Counted from the stretch's first letter, positions 1 to 11,430 are shown. The stretch: 64,000 bases of DNA from Gemmatimonadaceae bacterium (GCA_036504815.1 DASXUN010000012.1:248001-312000), one strand, 5' to 3'. Numbers and translations are program-made. The notes: generated from the letters alone by a model not told the origin.

Positions 1-1176
1 GACGCCCGGCAGCACCTTCCCCTCGAGGAATTCGAGAGAGGCGCCGCCGCCCGTCGAGACGTGACTCATCTTCGCGGCAAGTCCCGCGCCTTCCACCGCG
101 GCCGCCGAGTCGCCGCCGCCCACCACGGTCGTGCACCCCTTGGCCGTGGCTTCGGCCATCGCCTTCGCGACGATGGTGGTGCCGGCGTCGAAGGGCGGCG
201 TCTCGAACACGCCCATCGGGCCGTTCCACACGACCGTCTTCGCGCTGAGAATCGCCCGCGCATACGACGCCGCCGTGTCGGGGCCGATGTCGAGCATCGC
301 CTCGCTGGCGGGGATCTCGTCGCGCTTGACCGCGTGCGCCTTCGCGCCCTGCTCGATGGCCGGCGCCACGATGGCGTCGTGCGGGAGGATCAGCACGCTC
401 CCGGCGCGTTCGACGAGCGCCTTCGCCATCTCCACGCGATCCGGTTCGACGAGTGACGACCCCGTCTCGAGGCCCATCGCCTTGTAGAACGTGCACGCCA
501 TCGCGCCGCCGACGAGGAGCGCGTCCACCTTGGGCAGCAGCGCCTCGATGACGTCGATCTTGCCCGAGATCTTGGAACCGCCGAGCACCGCCACGAATGG
601 GCGCTTGGGCTTGTCGAGCGCCCCGCCGAGGTAGTCGAGTTCCTTCTGCATCAGCAGGCCGGCCACCGCCGGACGCAGCAGCTTGGCCACCGCCTCGGTG
701 CTGGAGTGCGCGCGATGCGCCGAGCCGAAGGCGTCGTTCACGTAGAAGTCGCCCAGCTTGGCCATGGCGGCGGCGAGCGCGGCGTCGTTCTTCTCCTCGC
801 CCTTCTCGAAGCGGGTGTTCTCGACGAGGAGCACCTCGCCGTCCTTCAGCGCACGGGAGGCCGCCTCCGCCTCGGCGCCGACGACGGTCGGGCAGAACGC
901 CACGGGCTTGCCGAGCAGTTCCTGCAGGCGCCGGGCCACGGGGGCGAGCGAGTACTTGGGATCGGGGCCGCCCTTCGGGCGGCCGAGATGGGAGCAGAGC
1001 ACCACGCGGGCCCCGCCCTTGATGAGCAGTTGCAGCGTGGGAAGCGCGGCGCGAATGCGGGTATCGTCGGTGACGGTGCCGCCCTCGCCCAGCGGGACAT
1101 TGAAGTCCACGCGGACGAGGGCGCGCCGCCCCTTCATCTCCGCCGGCGCCAGGGTGGCGACGGTACGCTTGTTCAT
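1..1176 (-). CDS. pgk: phosphoglycerate kinase, C-terminus cut by window edge
   Basis: Cytosolic glycolytic kinase that moves the acyl phosphate of 1,3-bisphosphoglycerate to ADP. 392 codons are visible and the family is usually 385-400 residues, so only a few C-terminal residues are missing. Landmarks in order are VDFNVPL and HLGRP in the N-terminal substrate lobe, [12 protein letters not shown] at the start of the nucleotide lobe, and GGGDSAAAV near the end. The ATG at 1176 follows the gap stop codon by 9 bases, the usual glycolytic pairing, and pgk is the last visible gene of the leftward chain that begins at yicC. Confidence 0.97.
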   Translation of the reverse strand, partial: MNKRTVATLAPAEMKGRRALVRVDFNVPLGEGGTVTDDTRIRAALPTLQLLIKGGARVVLCSHLGRPKGGPDPKYSLAPVARRLQELLGKPVAFCPTVVGAEAEAASRALKDGEVLLVENTRFEKGEEKNDAALAAAMAKLGDFYVNDAFGSAHRAHSSTEAVAKLLRPAVAGLLMQKELDYLGGALDKPKRPFVAVLGGSKISGKIDVIEALLPKVDALLVGGAMACTFYKAMGLETGSSLVEPDRVEMAKALVERAGSVLILPHDAIVAPAIEQGAKAHAVKRDEIPASEAMLDIGPDTAASYARAILSAKTVVWNGPMGVFETPPFDAGTTIVAKAMAEATAKGCTTVVGGGDSAAAVEGAGLAAKMSHVSTGGGASLEFLEGKVLPGV

Positions 1177-1185
1177 GGCGATCTC

Positions 1186-2973
<1,788 letters not shown>

Positions 2974-2995
<22 letters not shown>

Positions 2996-3783
2996 ATCAC
3001 ATCCCGGTCGGGCGCCTGCGCGAACCATCGCTCGAACGCCAGCGCCCCCTGCGCGATGAGCATGCCGAGCCCGTCGGCCGCGGGATGGCCGGCGGCACGC
3101 GCGGCGAGCACCCACGGCGTCTGCAGGCGGTCGTAGACGAGATCGTACACACACGCGTGCGGCGCGATCAACTGGATCGGCACCGGCAGGTCGTCCCCGG
3201 GGCGGAGTCCGAGCGGCGTGGCATTCACCACGAGGTCGGCGCCGTCGACCGCGTCTTCCAGCGACGCGGCGACGCGCACGCCCGGGAATCGCGCCGCGAG
3301 TTGCGCGCTGCGACTGCCGTTGCGCGACCAGATGGCGGCGCGGCATCCCGCCCAGCGTTCCACGGCCGCCGCCACGGCCGCTGCCGCGCCGCCGGCGCCG
3401 ACAATCGCGACGGCCCGCCACGCCCGCGTTGCGCCGAACGCCTGCGCCACCGCCTCCTCGAAACCGCCGACGTCGGTGTTGTCGCCGACGAGGTCCCCGT
3501 CTTCCGTCCAGAACGTGTTCACCGCCCCGACGCGTCCGGCGATGGGCGTGAGCCGCGCGCAGAACGCCGCGAACGCCTCCTTGTGCGGGACGGTGACGTT
3601 GCCGCTCGCGCCCAGCGCGCGCAGGCGCCGGGTGGCGTCGGCGAGCTTGGCGGGCGCGATGTCGAACACTTCGTACGTGAGGGCGATCCCGGCGCGACGC
3701 AACGCCGCATTCTGAAATAGCGGCGACAGCGAATGGGCGACCGGATGCCCGATCAGCACGAGGCGGCCGGGGAGGCGCGTCAT
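2974..3783 (-). CDS. aroE: shikimate dehydrogenase
   Basis: Reduces 3-dehydroshikimate to shikimate with NADPH, fourth step towards chorismate. 269 residues, normal length. SLSPLFQN (about 18-25) binds the substrate, NVTVPHKEA places the catalytic lysine at 68, DNTDVGGF carries the partner aspartate, and VGAGGAA starts the Rossmann nucleotide domain. The ATG shares a 4-base ATGA overlap with the stop of the upstream phosphatase gene, so the two are likely translationally coupled. The gene's end is overlapped by the presumed comF start. Confidence 0.96.
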
Positions 3784-4256
3784 GCGCCTGCCGGGTGCGG
3801 CGCGTCGTCGACGAGGCGCCGAATGACCTGCGGAATCAACTCATCGAGCTCGTCCGCCATCTGGCGATACGCATCGAGGGCGTCCCCAAAGGGATCATGA
3901 ACGGACCGCCCCGTCGTCTTGCCGGTCGCGAAGTCGGCGAGCAGGAAGGCCTTGCCCGCTCCCCCGAGGGCCGTCGCCGCCGCCACGTGATGGGCGCCCA
4001 TGCCGAGCACGAGCGACGCCTCCGCCACCAGCTCGCGCGTCAGCGGCCGCGAGCGATGCGCGGAGAGGTCGAGCTTGCGCTCGAGGCCCACGAGCATGGA
4101 GCCATCCGAGGCAGGCGAGCCGAACCAGGCGCTCGTTCCGGCGCTGGCGAAGATCACGTTCAGGTGACGCTCGGCCGCGAGCTGGCGCGCCATCGCCTCC
4201 GCCAGCGGACTGCGGCAGGTGTTCCCGGTGCAGACGAAGAGGACGGGGCCGCTCAT
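3780..4256 (-). CDS. low-molecular-weight protein phosphatase (tyrosine or arginine)
   Basis: Small cysteine-dependent phosphatase, 158 residues. The P-loop CTGNTCRS starts at cysteine 9 with arginine 15 (CX5R), and a DPFG motif supplies the family's general-acid aspartate. The family includes tyrosine phosphatases, the YwlE-type arginine phosphatases and ArsC-like reductases; the threonine in the loop (GNTCRS) is the YwlE-type pattern, and in Bacillus ywlE also sits beside ywlC (tsaC), as here. The ATG at 4256 overlaps the tsaC stop in an ATGA junction, which decides this start over a longer in-frame extension. Confidence 0.9.
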   Translation of the reverse strand: MSGPVLFVCTGNTCRSPLAEAMARQLAAERHLNVIFASAGTSAWFGSPASDGSMLVGLERKLDLSAHRSRPLTRELVAEASLVLGMGAHHVAAATALGGAGKAFLLADFATGKTTGRSVHDPFGDALDAYRQMADELDELIPQVIRRLVDDAPHPAGA

Positions 4257-4930
4257 CGGTCGCCAACCAGGTCGGGGACCACGGAGCGCAGCAGGCTCGC
4301 GGAGAGCGCGCCGGGCCGGATCACGCGCAGGTGCGGTCCCGTGCAATCCACGACGGTCGAGGGATCGGAGGGCTCGAGCCGGCCGCCATCGAGCACCATC
4401 ACCGTGCCGCTCGCGATCTGCTGCGGGAAGTTTGCGATCACCTCGGTGGCCGAGAGCGCGGCGGGCTGGCGCGGCAGGTTGGCGCTCGTGGAGGTGAGCG
4501 GATCACCGAGTGCCGCGATGAGCCGCTGCAGTGCGGGATGCGACGTCCACCGCACCGCCACGCCGCCCTCCGGGCCGCGGAGCCGCATCGGCACGCGATG
4601 CTGCGCGCCGCGCAGGACGAGCGTGAGCGGCCCCGGCCAGAAGCGGGCCGCAAGCATCGAAGCCGAGGGCGTCATCTGCAGGCCGAGGCGGCCGATCATC
4701 GCGCTGCTCGACACGAGCAGGAGAAACGGTTTCCCCGGCGGGCGGTGCTTGAGTCCCACGAGGGTGGCGACCGCGTCGGTCTCGATGGCGCCGCCAAAGC
4801 CATAGATGGTCTCGGTGGGATACGCGAGCAGCCCGCCGTTCTGCACGTGGGCGATCGCGCGCGGGATGGCCCCGTCAATCTCGGCCGGCGACCAGAACGG
4901 GACCGGACGCAGGTCAGTCTGGGAGTTCAT
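4253..4930 (-). CDS. tsaC: threonylcarbamoyl-AMP synthase (Sua5/YrdC/YwlC)
   Basis: Makes threonylcarbamoyl-AMP from threonine, bicarbonate and ATP, the first step of the t6A37 modification of ANN-decoding tRNAs. 225 residues cover the single YrdC domain; no C-terminal Sua5 domain is present. AYPTETIYGFGG (about 36-47) is the signature near the start, KHRPPGKP carries basic nucleotide-binding residues, and TSTSANL the conserved SxN motif. It overlaps ispD by 17 bases upstream and the phosphatase by 4 bases downstream. The TsaB/D/E partners are not in the window. Confidence 0.95.
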   Translation of the reverse strand: MNSQTDLRPVPFWSPAEIDGAIPRAIAHVQNGGLLAYPTETIYGFGGAIETDAVATLVGLKHRPPGKPFLLLVSSSAMIGRLGLQMTPSASMLAARFWPGPLTLVLRGAQHRVPMRLRGPEGGVAVRWTSHPALQRLIAALGDPLTSTSANLPRQPAALSATEVIANFPQQIASGTVMVLDGGRLEPSDPSTVVDCTGPHLRVIRPGALSASLLRSVVPDLVGDR

Positions 4931-5606
4931 ACATCCGCTCTGCGCGACTGAAGTCCGCGGCGTCGGTAACCTTCATCGCGCGCTCGCTTCCCCGCACCAC
5001 CACGACCGGCTCGCCCAGGCGCTCGACCAGCGCGGCATCGTCGGTGGCGTCGTATTTGCCGTCCATCGCGGCGCGATGCGCGCGCAACAGGACCTCGCGC
5101 GGAAAGCCCTGCGGCGTCTGCGCGCGCCAGAGCCCCTCGCGGGGCACGGTGCCCGTGATGCGCCCGTCGGCATCGACCTGTTTCAGCGTGTCCACCACCG
5201 GGAGCGCGGCAATGGCCGACGTTCCGGCGCGCACCGCCTCGACGACGCGATCGACGACCGGCATCGGCACCAGCGGACGCGCCGCGTCGTGCACGAGAAT
5301 GATGCGGCACGTGTCCGGAAGGTCGGCGATGCCGTTGCGCACGCTCTCGGCGCGCGTGCGTCCTCCGACCGACAGGAGCAGACGCTCGCCATCGCTCTGG
5401 AAGATCCAGGGGGGCGGGTCGCCGGCGTATTCCCGTGGCACCACGCAGACCACCATCGCCACGTCGGCGCGCGACTGCAGCAGTTGCAGCGAGTGCAGGA
5501 GCATGGGCTTGCCCGCCACCCACGTGAACTGCTTCAGCTCGCCCCCGCCGGTGCGCGTGGACGCGCCCGCCGCGACGATGACGACGCCAACGTCGGGGGC
5601 GCTCAC
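4914..5606 (-). CDS. ispD: 2-C-methyl-D-erythritol 4-phosphate cytidylyltransferase
   Basis: Couples CTP to methylerythritol 4-phosphate in the non-mevalonate isoprenoid pathway. 230 residues, normal length. IVAAGASTRTGGGELKQF near the N-terminus is the CTP-binding signature; the proline of the common PKQF is leucine here. HDAARPLV and the TVPREGLWRAQTPQ segment are also typical. It starts with GTG, overlapping the radA stop in a GTGA junction. No ispF neighbour or fusion is seen, unlike in many bacteria. Confidence 0.95.
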   Translation of the reverse strand: MSAPDVGVVIVAAGASTRTGGGELKQFTWVAGKPMLLHSLQLLQSRADVAMVVCVVPREYAGDPPPWIFQSDGERLLLSVGGRTRAESVRNGIADLPDTCRIILVHDAARPLVPMPVVDRVVEAVRAGTSAIAALPVVDTLKQVDADGRITGTVPREGLWRAQTPQGFPREVLLRAHRAAMDGKYDATDDAALVERLGEPVVVVRGSERAMKVTDAADFSRAERMYELPD

Positions 5607-6997
5607 CGGAACAGCTCCCGCAACAGGACCGGGATGTCGGCCGCGCCGACCACCTTGAGCGACCTGGAGGTGCGCCGCGGCTGGCCGCGATCGGACACAT
5701 AGGCCACCCGCATCCCCATCTTCTCCGCCTCGGCGATGCGACGGTCCACCTGCGAGACCGGGCGAATCTCGCCCCCGAGCCCGATCTCCCCGACGAAGAT
5801 CGCGTCGCGCGGCAGCGCGCGGTCGTACACGGACGACGCCAGCGCCGCGGCGACCGCCAGGTCGGCGGCCGGTTCGCCGGCCTGCACCCCGCCGACGACG
5901 TTGAGGAAGACGTCGAGCTGCGCGAACGAGAGGCCGGCGCGCTTGTCGAGCACCGCGAGCAGCAACGCAAGGCGGCGTGCGTCAAACCCGGTGCAGACGC
6001 GCTGCGGCGTGCCGTACCCGGCCTTGGCCGCGAGTCCCTGAATCTCGAGCAGCACCGGGCGCGAGCCCTCGATGAGCGCGGTCACCGCGCTCCCCGAGGT
6101 GACCTCGTCGGCGCGATCGCCCAGGAAGAGCGCGCTGGGATTCTCCACCGGCAGCAATCCCTCGGTGGTCATGCGGAAGACGCCAATCTCGTCCACCGAC
6201 CCGAAGCGGTTCTTGGTGGCACGCAGGAGGCGGTGATCGAGCGAGTTCTCGCCCTCGAAGTAGAGCACCGTGTCGACGATGTGCTCGAGCGTCTTCGGCC
6301 CGGCGATGCCGCCGCCCTTGGTGACGTGGCCCACGACGAAGACGGCGGTGCCGCTCTCCTTGGCGAAGCGCATCAGGCGGGCGGCGCACTCGCGCACCTG
6401 GCCGACGTTGCCCGGCGCCCCTTCGAGATCGCCGGTGAAGACCGTCTGGATGGAATCGACCATCATCACGGCCGGCCGCGTGGCGTTCGCCGTGGCGAGG
6501 ATCGACTCGAGATTCGTCTCGCCCAGCAGCGAGACGTCGAGCGAGCCGCCACCCAGCCGGTCGGCGCGCAGCTTCACCTGCAGCGGTGACTCCTCGCCGC
6601 TCACATACAGCGCCCGGTGCCCGGCCGACTCGAGGCGCGCGGCCACCTGCAGCAGGATGGTGGACTTGCCGATCCCCGGTTCGCCGCCGACCAGCACCAT
6701 CGACCCCGGCACCACGCCTCCGCCGAGGACGAAGTCGAACTCGGCGAGGCCAGTGCGCAGGCGATGGCTCTCGGTGCCGACGACTTCGCGCAGGCGCGGC
6801 GTGTCGAGGACGGTGCCGCCGTGACCGAAGCCCGCGGTGCCCTTGGCGCGCCGCTCGTTCTTCTTTGCGGTGGGCGCGGCGATGATCTCCTCGACGAGCG
6901 TGTTCCACGCGCCGCAGGCGTCACACTTTCCCTGCCACTTGGCGTGGTCGGCGCCGCACTCCGTGCAGCGATAGGCGGTCCGGGCCTTGCCGGCCAT
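5603..6997 (-). CDS. radA: DNA repair protein RadA (Sms)
   Basis: RecA-like helicase that promotes branch migration during recombination and repair. 464 residues, full length. Order: C4 zinc finger (C11, C14, C25, C28), Walker A GGEPGIGKST at about 105-113, the RadA-specific KNRFGS motif, and a C-terminal Lon-protease-like domain. The ATG shares one base with the dnaB stop (TGATG) and its stop overlaps ispD, so it sits inside the coupled chain beside the replicative helicase. Confidence 0.97.
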   Translation of the reverse strand: MAGKARTAYRCTECGADHAKWQGKCDACGAWNTLVEEIIAAPTAKKNERRAKGTAGFGHGGTVLDTPRLREVVGTESHRLRTGLAEFDFVLGGGVVPGSMVLVGGEPGIGKSTILLQVAARLESAGHRALYVSGEESPLQVKLRADRLGGGSLDVSLLGETNLESILATANATRPAVMMVDSIQTVFTGDLEGAPGNVGQVRECAARLMRFAKESGTAVFVVGHVTKGGGIAGPKTLEHIVDTVLYFEGENSLDHRLLRATKNRFGSVDEIGVFRMTTEGLLPVENPSALFLGDRADEVTSGSAVTALIEGSRPVLLEIQGLAAKAGYGTPQRVCTGFDARRLALLLAVLDKRAGLSFAQLDVFLNVVGGVQAGEPAADLAVAAALASSVYDRALPRDAIFVGEIGLGGEIRPVSQVDRRIAEAEKMGMRVAYVSDRGQPRRTSRSLKVVGAADIPVLLRELFR

Positions 6998-8418
6998 CAG
7001 CCCACCGGACGCGACGTGTAGCTCTCGAACCGCGTGAACTGCTTGCGGAAGTTCAACCGCGCCATGCCGGTGGGCCCGTTGCGGTGCTTGGAGATGATGA
7101 GCTCGGCCAGCCCGTCGAGCGGAATGTTGGTGTCCTTCATTGTCTTCGCGACACCCTGCTCGTCGTACGCGCCCTCGTAGTACTCGGGGCGGTAGATGAA
7201 CATCACGACGTCAGCGTCCTGCTCGATGGAGCCCGACTCACGAAGGTCGGAGAGCAGCGGACGCTTGTCGGTGCGCTGCTCCACGCTGCGCGACAGCTGC
7301 GACAGCGCGATGACCGGAACGTCAAGCTCCTTGGCCAGCATCTTGAGCGCCCGCGAGATCTGCGAGATTTCCTGCGTGCGGTTCTCGCTGCCCGGCGGCG
7401 GCTGGATGAGCTGCAGGTAGTCGACGACGACGAGCCCCACGTCGGCGGTTGCCTTGAGGCGCCGCGCGCGCGACCGGATGTCGTACACGCTGAGCCCGGG
7501 CGAATCGTCGACCCAGATGGGGGCGTTGCCCAGGAAGCCGGCGGCGCGCGCGAGCTGCGCGTCGTCGTCCTGCGTGAGCTTGCCACTGCGAATGCGCTGC
7601 GCGTCCACGCGACCCTCCGAAGCGAGCATACGGAGCAACAGCTGCTCTCTACTCATTTCGAGGGAGAAGACCGCAACCGGAACGTTGCGGTCGATGGCCG
7701 CATTCTGCGCAATGTTGAGCACCAGCGCCGTCTTGCCCATGGACGGGCGCGCCGCGACGATGATCAGGTCGGAACGCTGGAAGCCCAGCGTCATCTTGTC
7801 GAGGTCCGGGAAACCGCTCGGGACGCCCGTGACGTCGCCGCCGGCCGCGCGCAGCGCGTCGATGCGCTCCATCGCGTTCCACAGCAGGTTCTTGATGCGG
7901 ACGAACCCCTCGGCACCCCGCTCCTTGCCGACCTCCATGATCTTGTGCTCGGCGAGGTCCACGAGGTCGTGGGCAAGCTGCTGCCCTTCGTACGCCTCGG
8001 TGACGATGCCGGTGGCCACCTCGATGAGGCGGCGCCGCAGCGCCTTCTCGCGCACGATCTTGCAGTGGTGCTCGATGTTCGCCGTCGTCGGGACGATATC
8101 GATGAGCGAGGCCAGGTAATCCTTGCCGCCGACCGCCTCCAGCGCGCCCATCCGGTCGAGCTCATTGGAAAGCGTGAGCGGATCCACCACCGAGTTCTCG
8201 CGGTGGAGCGCGAACATCGCCTTGAAGATGCGCCGGTGCGGTTCGCGGTAGAACATCGTCTCGTCGACGAGCTCCGAGGCGCGCGACACGGCGTCGGCGT
8301 CGAGCAGCATCGCCGACAGCACCGCCTGTTCCGCCTCCTCCGAGTACGGAGGACGGCGGTCCCGGAAGGGATCAGCCTTGGGCTGCGGAATCGAAAATTC
8401 GACGGGCGAACTGGACAT
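6997..8418 (-). CDS. dnaB: replicative DNA helicase DnaB
   Basis: Hexameric 5'-3' helicase of the replication fork. 473 residues with no intein. N-terminal helical domain (about 22-125, starting PPYSEEAEQAVLSAML), linker, then a RecA-like domain with Walker A ARPSMGKTA at 223-231, Walker B VVVDYLQLI and the C-terminal KHRNGPTG region. The reading frame begins inside the end of the uracil-DNA glycosylase gene, a 47-base overlap; no later start would keep the N-terminal domain whole. The radA start overlaps its stop. Confidence 0.97.
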   Translation of the reverse strand: MSSSPVEFSIPQPKADPFRDRRPPYSEEAEQAVLSAMLLDADAVSRASELVDETMFYREPHRRIFKAMFALHRENSVVDPLTLSNELDRMGALEAVGGKDYLASLIDIVPTTANIEHHCKIVREKALRRRLIEVATGIVTEAYEGQQLAHDLVDLAEHKIMEVGKERGAEGFVRIKNLLWNAMERIDALRAAGGDVTGVPSGFPDLDKMTLGFQRSDLIIVAARPSMGKTALVLNIAQNAAIDRNVPVAVFSLEMSREQLLLRMLASEGRVDAQRIRSGKLTQDDDAQLARAAGFLGNAPIWVDDSPGLSVYDIRSRARRLKATADVGLVVVDYLQLIQPPPGSENRTQEISQISRALKMLAKELDVPVIALSQLSRSVEQRTDKRPLLSDLRESGSIEQDADVVMFIYRPEYYEGAYDEQGVAKTMKDTNIPLDGLAELIISKHRNGPTGMARLNFRKQFTRFESYTSRPVG

Positions 8419-9346
8419 CTTCCCAAGTCGGGCGCTTCCACGCGGGATTCCGCAGGAGCGCGGCTGGATGGTACGTGACGATCAGGGGGATACCGTGATA
8501 CCGATGCACAAGGCCACGTAACTTACCAATCGGCTGCGTGGTCTGCAGTAGTGTTTGCGACGCAAAAGTGCCGAGGGCGAGGATCACCCGCGGCTGCAGC
8601 AGTTCGAGCTGCCGCAGGAGGTACGGACTGCAGGCCTTGATCTCGTCCGGCGCCGGGTTCCGGTTCCCCGGCGGGCGGTGCTTGAGCACGTTGCAGATGA
8701 AGACGTCCTCGCGCTTGAACTGGATGGCTTCGAGGATCTTGGTGAGCAGTTCGCCGGCCCGGCCCACGAAAGGCCGGCCCAGTTCATCCTCGGTCTGCCC
8801 GGGGGCCTCGCCGACGCAGACGAATCCGGCGTGCGGATTCCCCTCGCCCGGCACGTGGTTCTTGGCGGTCTGGTACAGCGAGCAGCCGCGGCACCCCGCC
8901 ACGTGCTTGGCGACGTCGTCCAAGGTGGCCAGGTGGGCAAGTGCTCCGGGGAGGAGTTCGCCCATCGGGCTGCCGACGACGAGTCCCGTTCCTGGCAGCG
9001 CCGGTGCATCCGCGGGGGCCGGAGCGTTCGCCGCAGCAGTCGCCGGAGCAGTCGCCGGAGCAGTCGCCGGGGCAGTCACTTTTTGGGCCGGCGTGGCCGG
9101 CGCTTCGGCACCAATGGACGCGAGCGTGTCCCGCCAGTTGCCGCTGGCGACGGCGGCACGGTCGCGACCGGCAGTCGGCTCGGCGTCGCGGGGCGCCTGA
9201 CCCGCCGGTTTGCGTTCCGCCGCCGGGGAATTGTCCCCGAGCAGTCGCAGCACGTCCTCGACGGGCAGGGCGTCGAGCACAAACTCGGACTCTCCCAGTT
9301 CCCGGCGCTGCTCGAGGTACTGCCGGAGGCGCTCCCTAGCGTCCAT
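8372..9346 (-). CDS. family 4-type uracil-DNA glycosylase with long N-terminal extension
   Basis: Removes uracil from DNA at the start of base excision repair. The C-terminal 200 residues form the catalytic domain: CRGC, GEAPGQTEDELGRPFVGRAG (water-activating loop), NVLKHRPPGNRNP, and TYHPAALLRNP with the distal histidine. The first 120 residues are a charged helix (starting [13 protein letters not shown]) and an Ala/Pro/Thr linker. Family 4 enzymes hold a 4Fe-4S cluster with four cysteines; the one normally in VKCRPP is histidine here, with a cysteine four residues earlier (ICNV). The start at 9346 was chosen over 9385 because it overlaps coaBC less. Confidence 0.88.
   Translation of the reverse strand: MDARERLRQYLEQRRELGESEFVLDALPVEDVLRLLGDNSPAAERKPAGQAPRDAEPTAGRDRAAVASGNWRDTLASIGAEAPATPAQKVTAPATAPATAPATAAANAPAPADAPALPGTGLVVGSPMGELLPGALAHLATLDDVAKHVAGCRGCSLYQTAKNHVPGEGNPHAGFVCVGEAPGQTEDELGRPFVGRAGELLTKILEAIQFKREDVFICNVLKHRPPGNRNPAPDEIKACSPYLLRQLELLQPRVILALGTFASQTLLQTTQPIGKLRGLVHRYHGIPLIVTYHPAALLRNPAWKRPTWEDVQFARRIFDSAAQG
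9036..9079. repeat. 12-base in-frame tandem repeat inside the glycosylase gene
   Basis: About 3.6 nearly identical copies of the unit gcagtcgccgga. On the coding (minus) strand the unit is read as Ala-Pro-Ala-Thr, giving an APAT repeat in the linker between the N-terminal helix and the catalytic domain. Because the unit is a multiple of three, copy-number change would alter linker length without shifting frame. Confidence 0.95.
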
Positions 9347-10544
9347 CGACGAGCCCGGCCACACGGTCGAGAATGGCGTCGGCAACGTCGTGCTTGTCCA
9401 GCAGGGGGAGTTCTTCGCGCGCGCCGTCGCGACCGAACAGCGTCACGCGATTGGTGTCGGTGCCGAAACCCGCCCCGCTCTCGACCCTATTGGCGACGAC
9501 GAGGTCGCAGTCCTTGGCCGCCAGCTTCGCGCGCGCGCCCGCCTCGAGCTGTTCGGTTTCCAGCGCGAACCCGACGACGACGCAGCCCGGGCGACGCGCA
9601 TCGCGCGTGGACTTGAGGATGTCGGTCGTGAACTCGAGCGGAAGGCTCGGGGCGTCCGTCCCCTTCTTCATCTTCTGCCCGGCCACGTCGCGTGGGCGGA
9701 AATCGGCAGGGGCCGCCGCCATGATCAGCGCGTCAGCGGTGGCGAGTGCCGTGCGCACCGCATCTGCCATCTGCTGCGTGCTCTCGACGGCGACCAGACG
9801 CGGACCGGTGGGCGCGGCGACGCTGAGCGGGCCGGCGACAAGCGTGACCGTTGCGCCGCGACGCCAGGCGGCCGACGCGAGCGCCACGCCCATCTTGCCC
9901 GACGAGTGATTGCTGAGAAACCGCACGGGATCGACCGCCTCGCGCGTCGGTCCGGCCGAAACCACGATGTGCTTGCCGGCCAACGGCGACGCAGGCTCGA
10001 GCAGTCGCGCGATGTGCGCGCGGATGGTGGCCGGCTCGGGCATGCGTCCCGGGCCGCTCCCTTCCTCGCGGCTGGCGAGCGGCCCCGCGTCGGGGTCGAG
10101 CACCAGATAGCCGAATTCGCGCAGTCGAGCGACGTTGGCCTGGGTCTGCACGTGCGCCCACATCCGGTCGTTCATCGCGGGAACGATGAGCACCGGCGTC
10201 TTCCCGGCCGCGAGCAGCGAGGCCGCCAGCAGGTCATCGGCACGGCCGGCGGCCGCGCGGGCGATGAAATCGGCGGTGGCCGGCGCCACGACCATCACGT
10301 CGGCGGCGCGCGGCAACTTGATGTGATCGAGGGCGTGGCCGGCCGCCACCAACTGGTCGTGCACCGGCCGCCCGGTGAGCGCCTCGAACGTCACCGCCCC
10401 CACGAACTCGCGAGCCGAGCGCGTGAGGATGACGTCCACTTCAGCGCCGGCGAGGGTGAGGTCCCGCGCCAGGGCCGCCGTCTTGTAGGCGGCGATGCCC
10501 CCAGTGACGCCGAGGAGGACGCGCCGCCCATCGAAGGGGCGCAT
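9336..10544 (-). CDS. coaBC: bifunctional phosphopantothenoylcysteine decarboxylase/synthetase
   Basis: Joins cysteine to 4'-phosphopantothenate using CTP (CoaB) and decarboxylates the product with FMN (CoaC), two steps of coenzyme A synthesis. 402 residues, full length. CoaC half: [10 protein letters not shown] at the N-terminus, HIKLPRAAD with the active-site histidine, and PAMNDRMW (PXMNXXMW motif). CoaB half: [20 protein letters not shown] and a conserved lysine region near the end. It follows rpoZ by 20 bases and overlaps the glycosylase gene. Confidence 0.97.
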   Translation of the reverse strand: MRPFDGRRVLLGVTGGIAAYKTAALARDLTLAGAEVDVILTRSAREFVGAVTFEALTGRPVHDQLVAAGHALDHIKLPRAADVMVVAPATADFIARAAAGRADDLLAASLLAAGKTPVLIVPAMNDRMWAHVQTQANVARLREFGYLVLDPDAGPLASREEGSGPGRMPEPATIRAHIARLLEPASPLAGKHIVVSAGPTREAVDPVRFLSNHSSGKMGVALASAAWRRGATVTLVAGPLSVAAPTGPRLVAVESTQQMADAVRTALATADALIMAAAPADFRPRDVAGQKMKKGTDAPSLPLEFTTDILKSTRDARRPGCVVVGFALETEQLEAGARAKLAAKDCDLVVANRVESGAGFGTDTNRVTLFGRDGAREELPLLDKHDVADAILDRVAGLVDGR

Positions 10545-10564
10545 CGATGCCTCGCCGGCCGCCG

Positions 10565-10777
10565 TTACTCGGCGGTGCGGCGGCGCGGCACCACGCGGTA
10601 CTCGATGCGGCCGTCGCTGAGTTCTTCCAGCGCGCGCGTGGTCAGCTTCTTCTCGCCGACCTTCGAGCCGGTGCGCGGGAACTCGTTGAGCACGCGCGCG
10701 TACTTCGCGGCGACGAGCACCGAGAGGTACTTGTTGGTCGCGTGCTCAGTGACTTCAGAGGGGGTGAAGACTCGCAT
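10565..10777 (-). CDS. rpoZ: RNA polymerase omega subunit
   Basis: Small subunit that helps assemble RNA polymerase around beta-prime. 70 residues, within the family range. The core pattern is TNKYLSVLVAAKYAR followed by KLTTRALEELSDGRIEY, matching the omega helices. It sits directly after gmk, the widespread yicC-gmk-rpoZ-coaBC order, which supports the call despite the short length. A GGAAGG Shine-Dalgarno lies just upstream of the ATG. Confidence 0.93.
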   Translation of the reverse strand: MRVFTPSEVTEHATNKYLSVLVAAKYARVLNEFPRTGSKVGEKKLTTRALEELSDGRIEYRVVPRRRTAE

Positions 10778-10791
10778 GTTCGCCTTCCAGG

Positions 10792-11430
10792 TTAGACGTA
10801 ATTCGCAATCTCGTGCTCGAGCCGGGCAATGAGCCCCGCCACCTGCTCGTCCAGCTTCGGCGCGCGCTCGCGCCGCGTCATTTCGGCATCCACGATCGCC
10901 GACACGCGCGCCACGGCGCGATCGAGATCGTCGTTCTCCACCACATAGTGATACCGGCCGATCTCGTGCAACTCGCCCTGCGCGTTGCGAAGCCGCGTGA
11001 GCAGGACGTCGCGGCTCTCGGTCCCGCGCCGCGTGAGGCGCTCCACCAGCACATCGATGGACGGCGGAATGATGAAGATGAGCACCGACTGCGGGAAGGC
11101 CCGCGCGAACTGCGCCGCCCCCTGCACGTCGATGTCCATGATCACATGCTTGCCGCCCGCCAGCACCTTCTGCACTTCGGTGCGCAGCGTGCCGTACGAA
11201 TGGTCATGCACCGTGGCGCTCTCGGCGAACTCGCCGGCCGCCCGCCTGCGCTCGAACTCGGCGGGCGAAAGGAAGTGGTAATCCACGCCATCCACCTCGC
11301 CCACCCGCGGCGCGCGCGTGGTGCACGACACCGAGTAGCCGATGTCGCTCCGCTCCGCCATCAACCGGCGGTAGATGGTGGTCTTCCCCGCGCCCGACGG
11401 CGCCGACAGCACGATGGGGAACGTGATCAT
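10792..11430 (-). CDS. gmk: guanylate kinase
   Basis: Phosphorylates GMP to GDP with ATP. 212 residues, normal length. LSAPSGAGKTTIYRRL (about 8-23) is the P-loop, SCTTRAPRVGEVDGVDYHF the GMP-binding region, and DIDVQGA the Walker B-like segment. Its ATG overlaps the yicC stop in an ATGA junction. It feeds the same guanine nucleotide pool as guaA elsewhere in the window. Confidence 0.97.
   Translation of the reverse strand: MITFPIVLSAPSGAGKTTIYRRLMAERSDIGYSVSCTTRAPRVGEVDGVDYHFLSPAEFERRRAAGEFAESATVHDHSYGTLRTEVQKVLAGGKHVIMDIDVQGAAQFARAFPQSVLIFIIPPSIDVLVERLTRRGTESRDVLLTRLRNAQGELHEIGRYHYVVENDDLDRAVARVSAIVDAEMTRRERAPKLDEQVAGLIARLEHEIANYV

Noticed and set aside
9036-9079. CRISPR-like or regulatory repeat
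   Set aside because: Short, contiguous, in-frame within a protein linker with no spacers.
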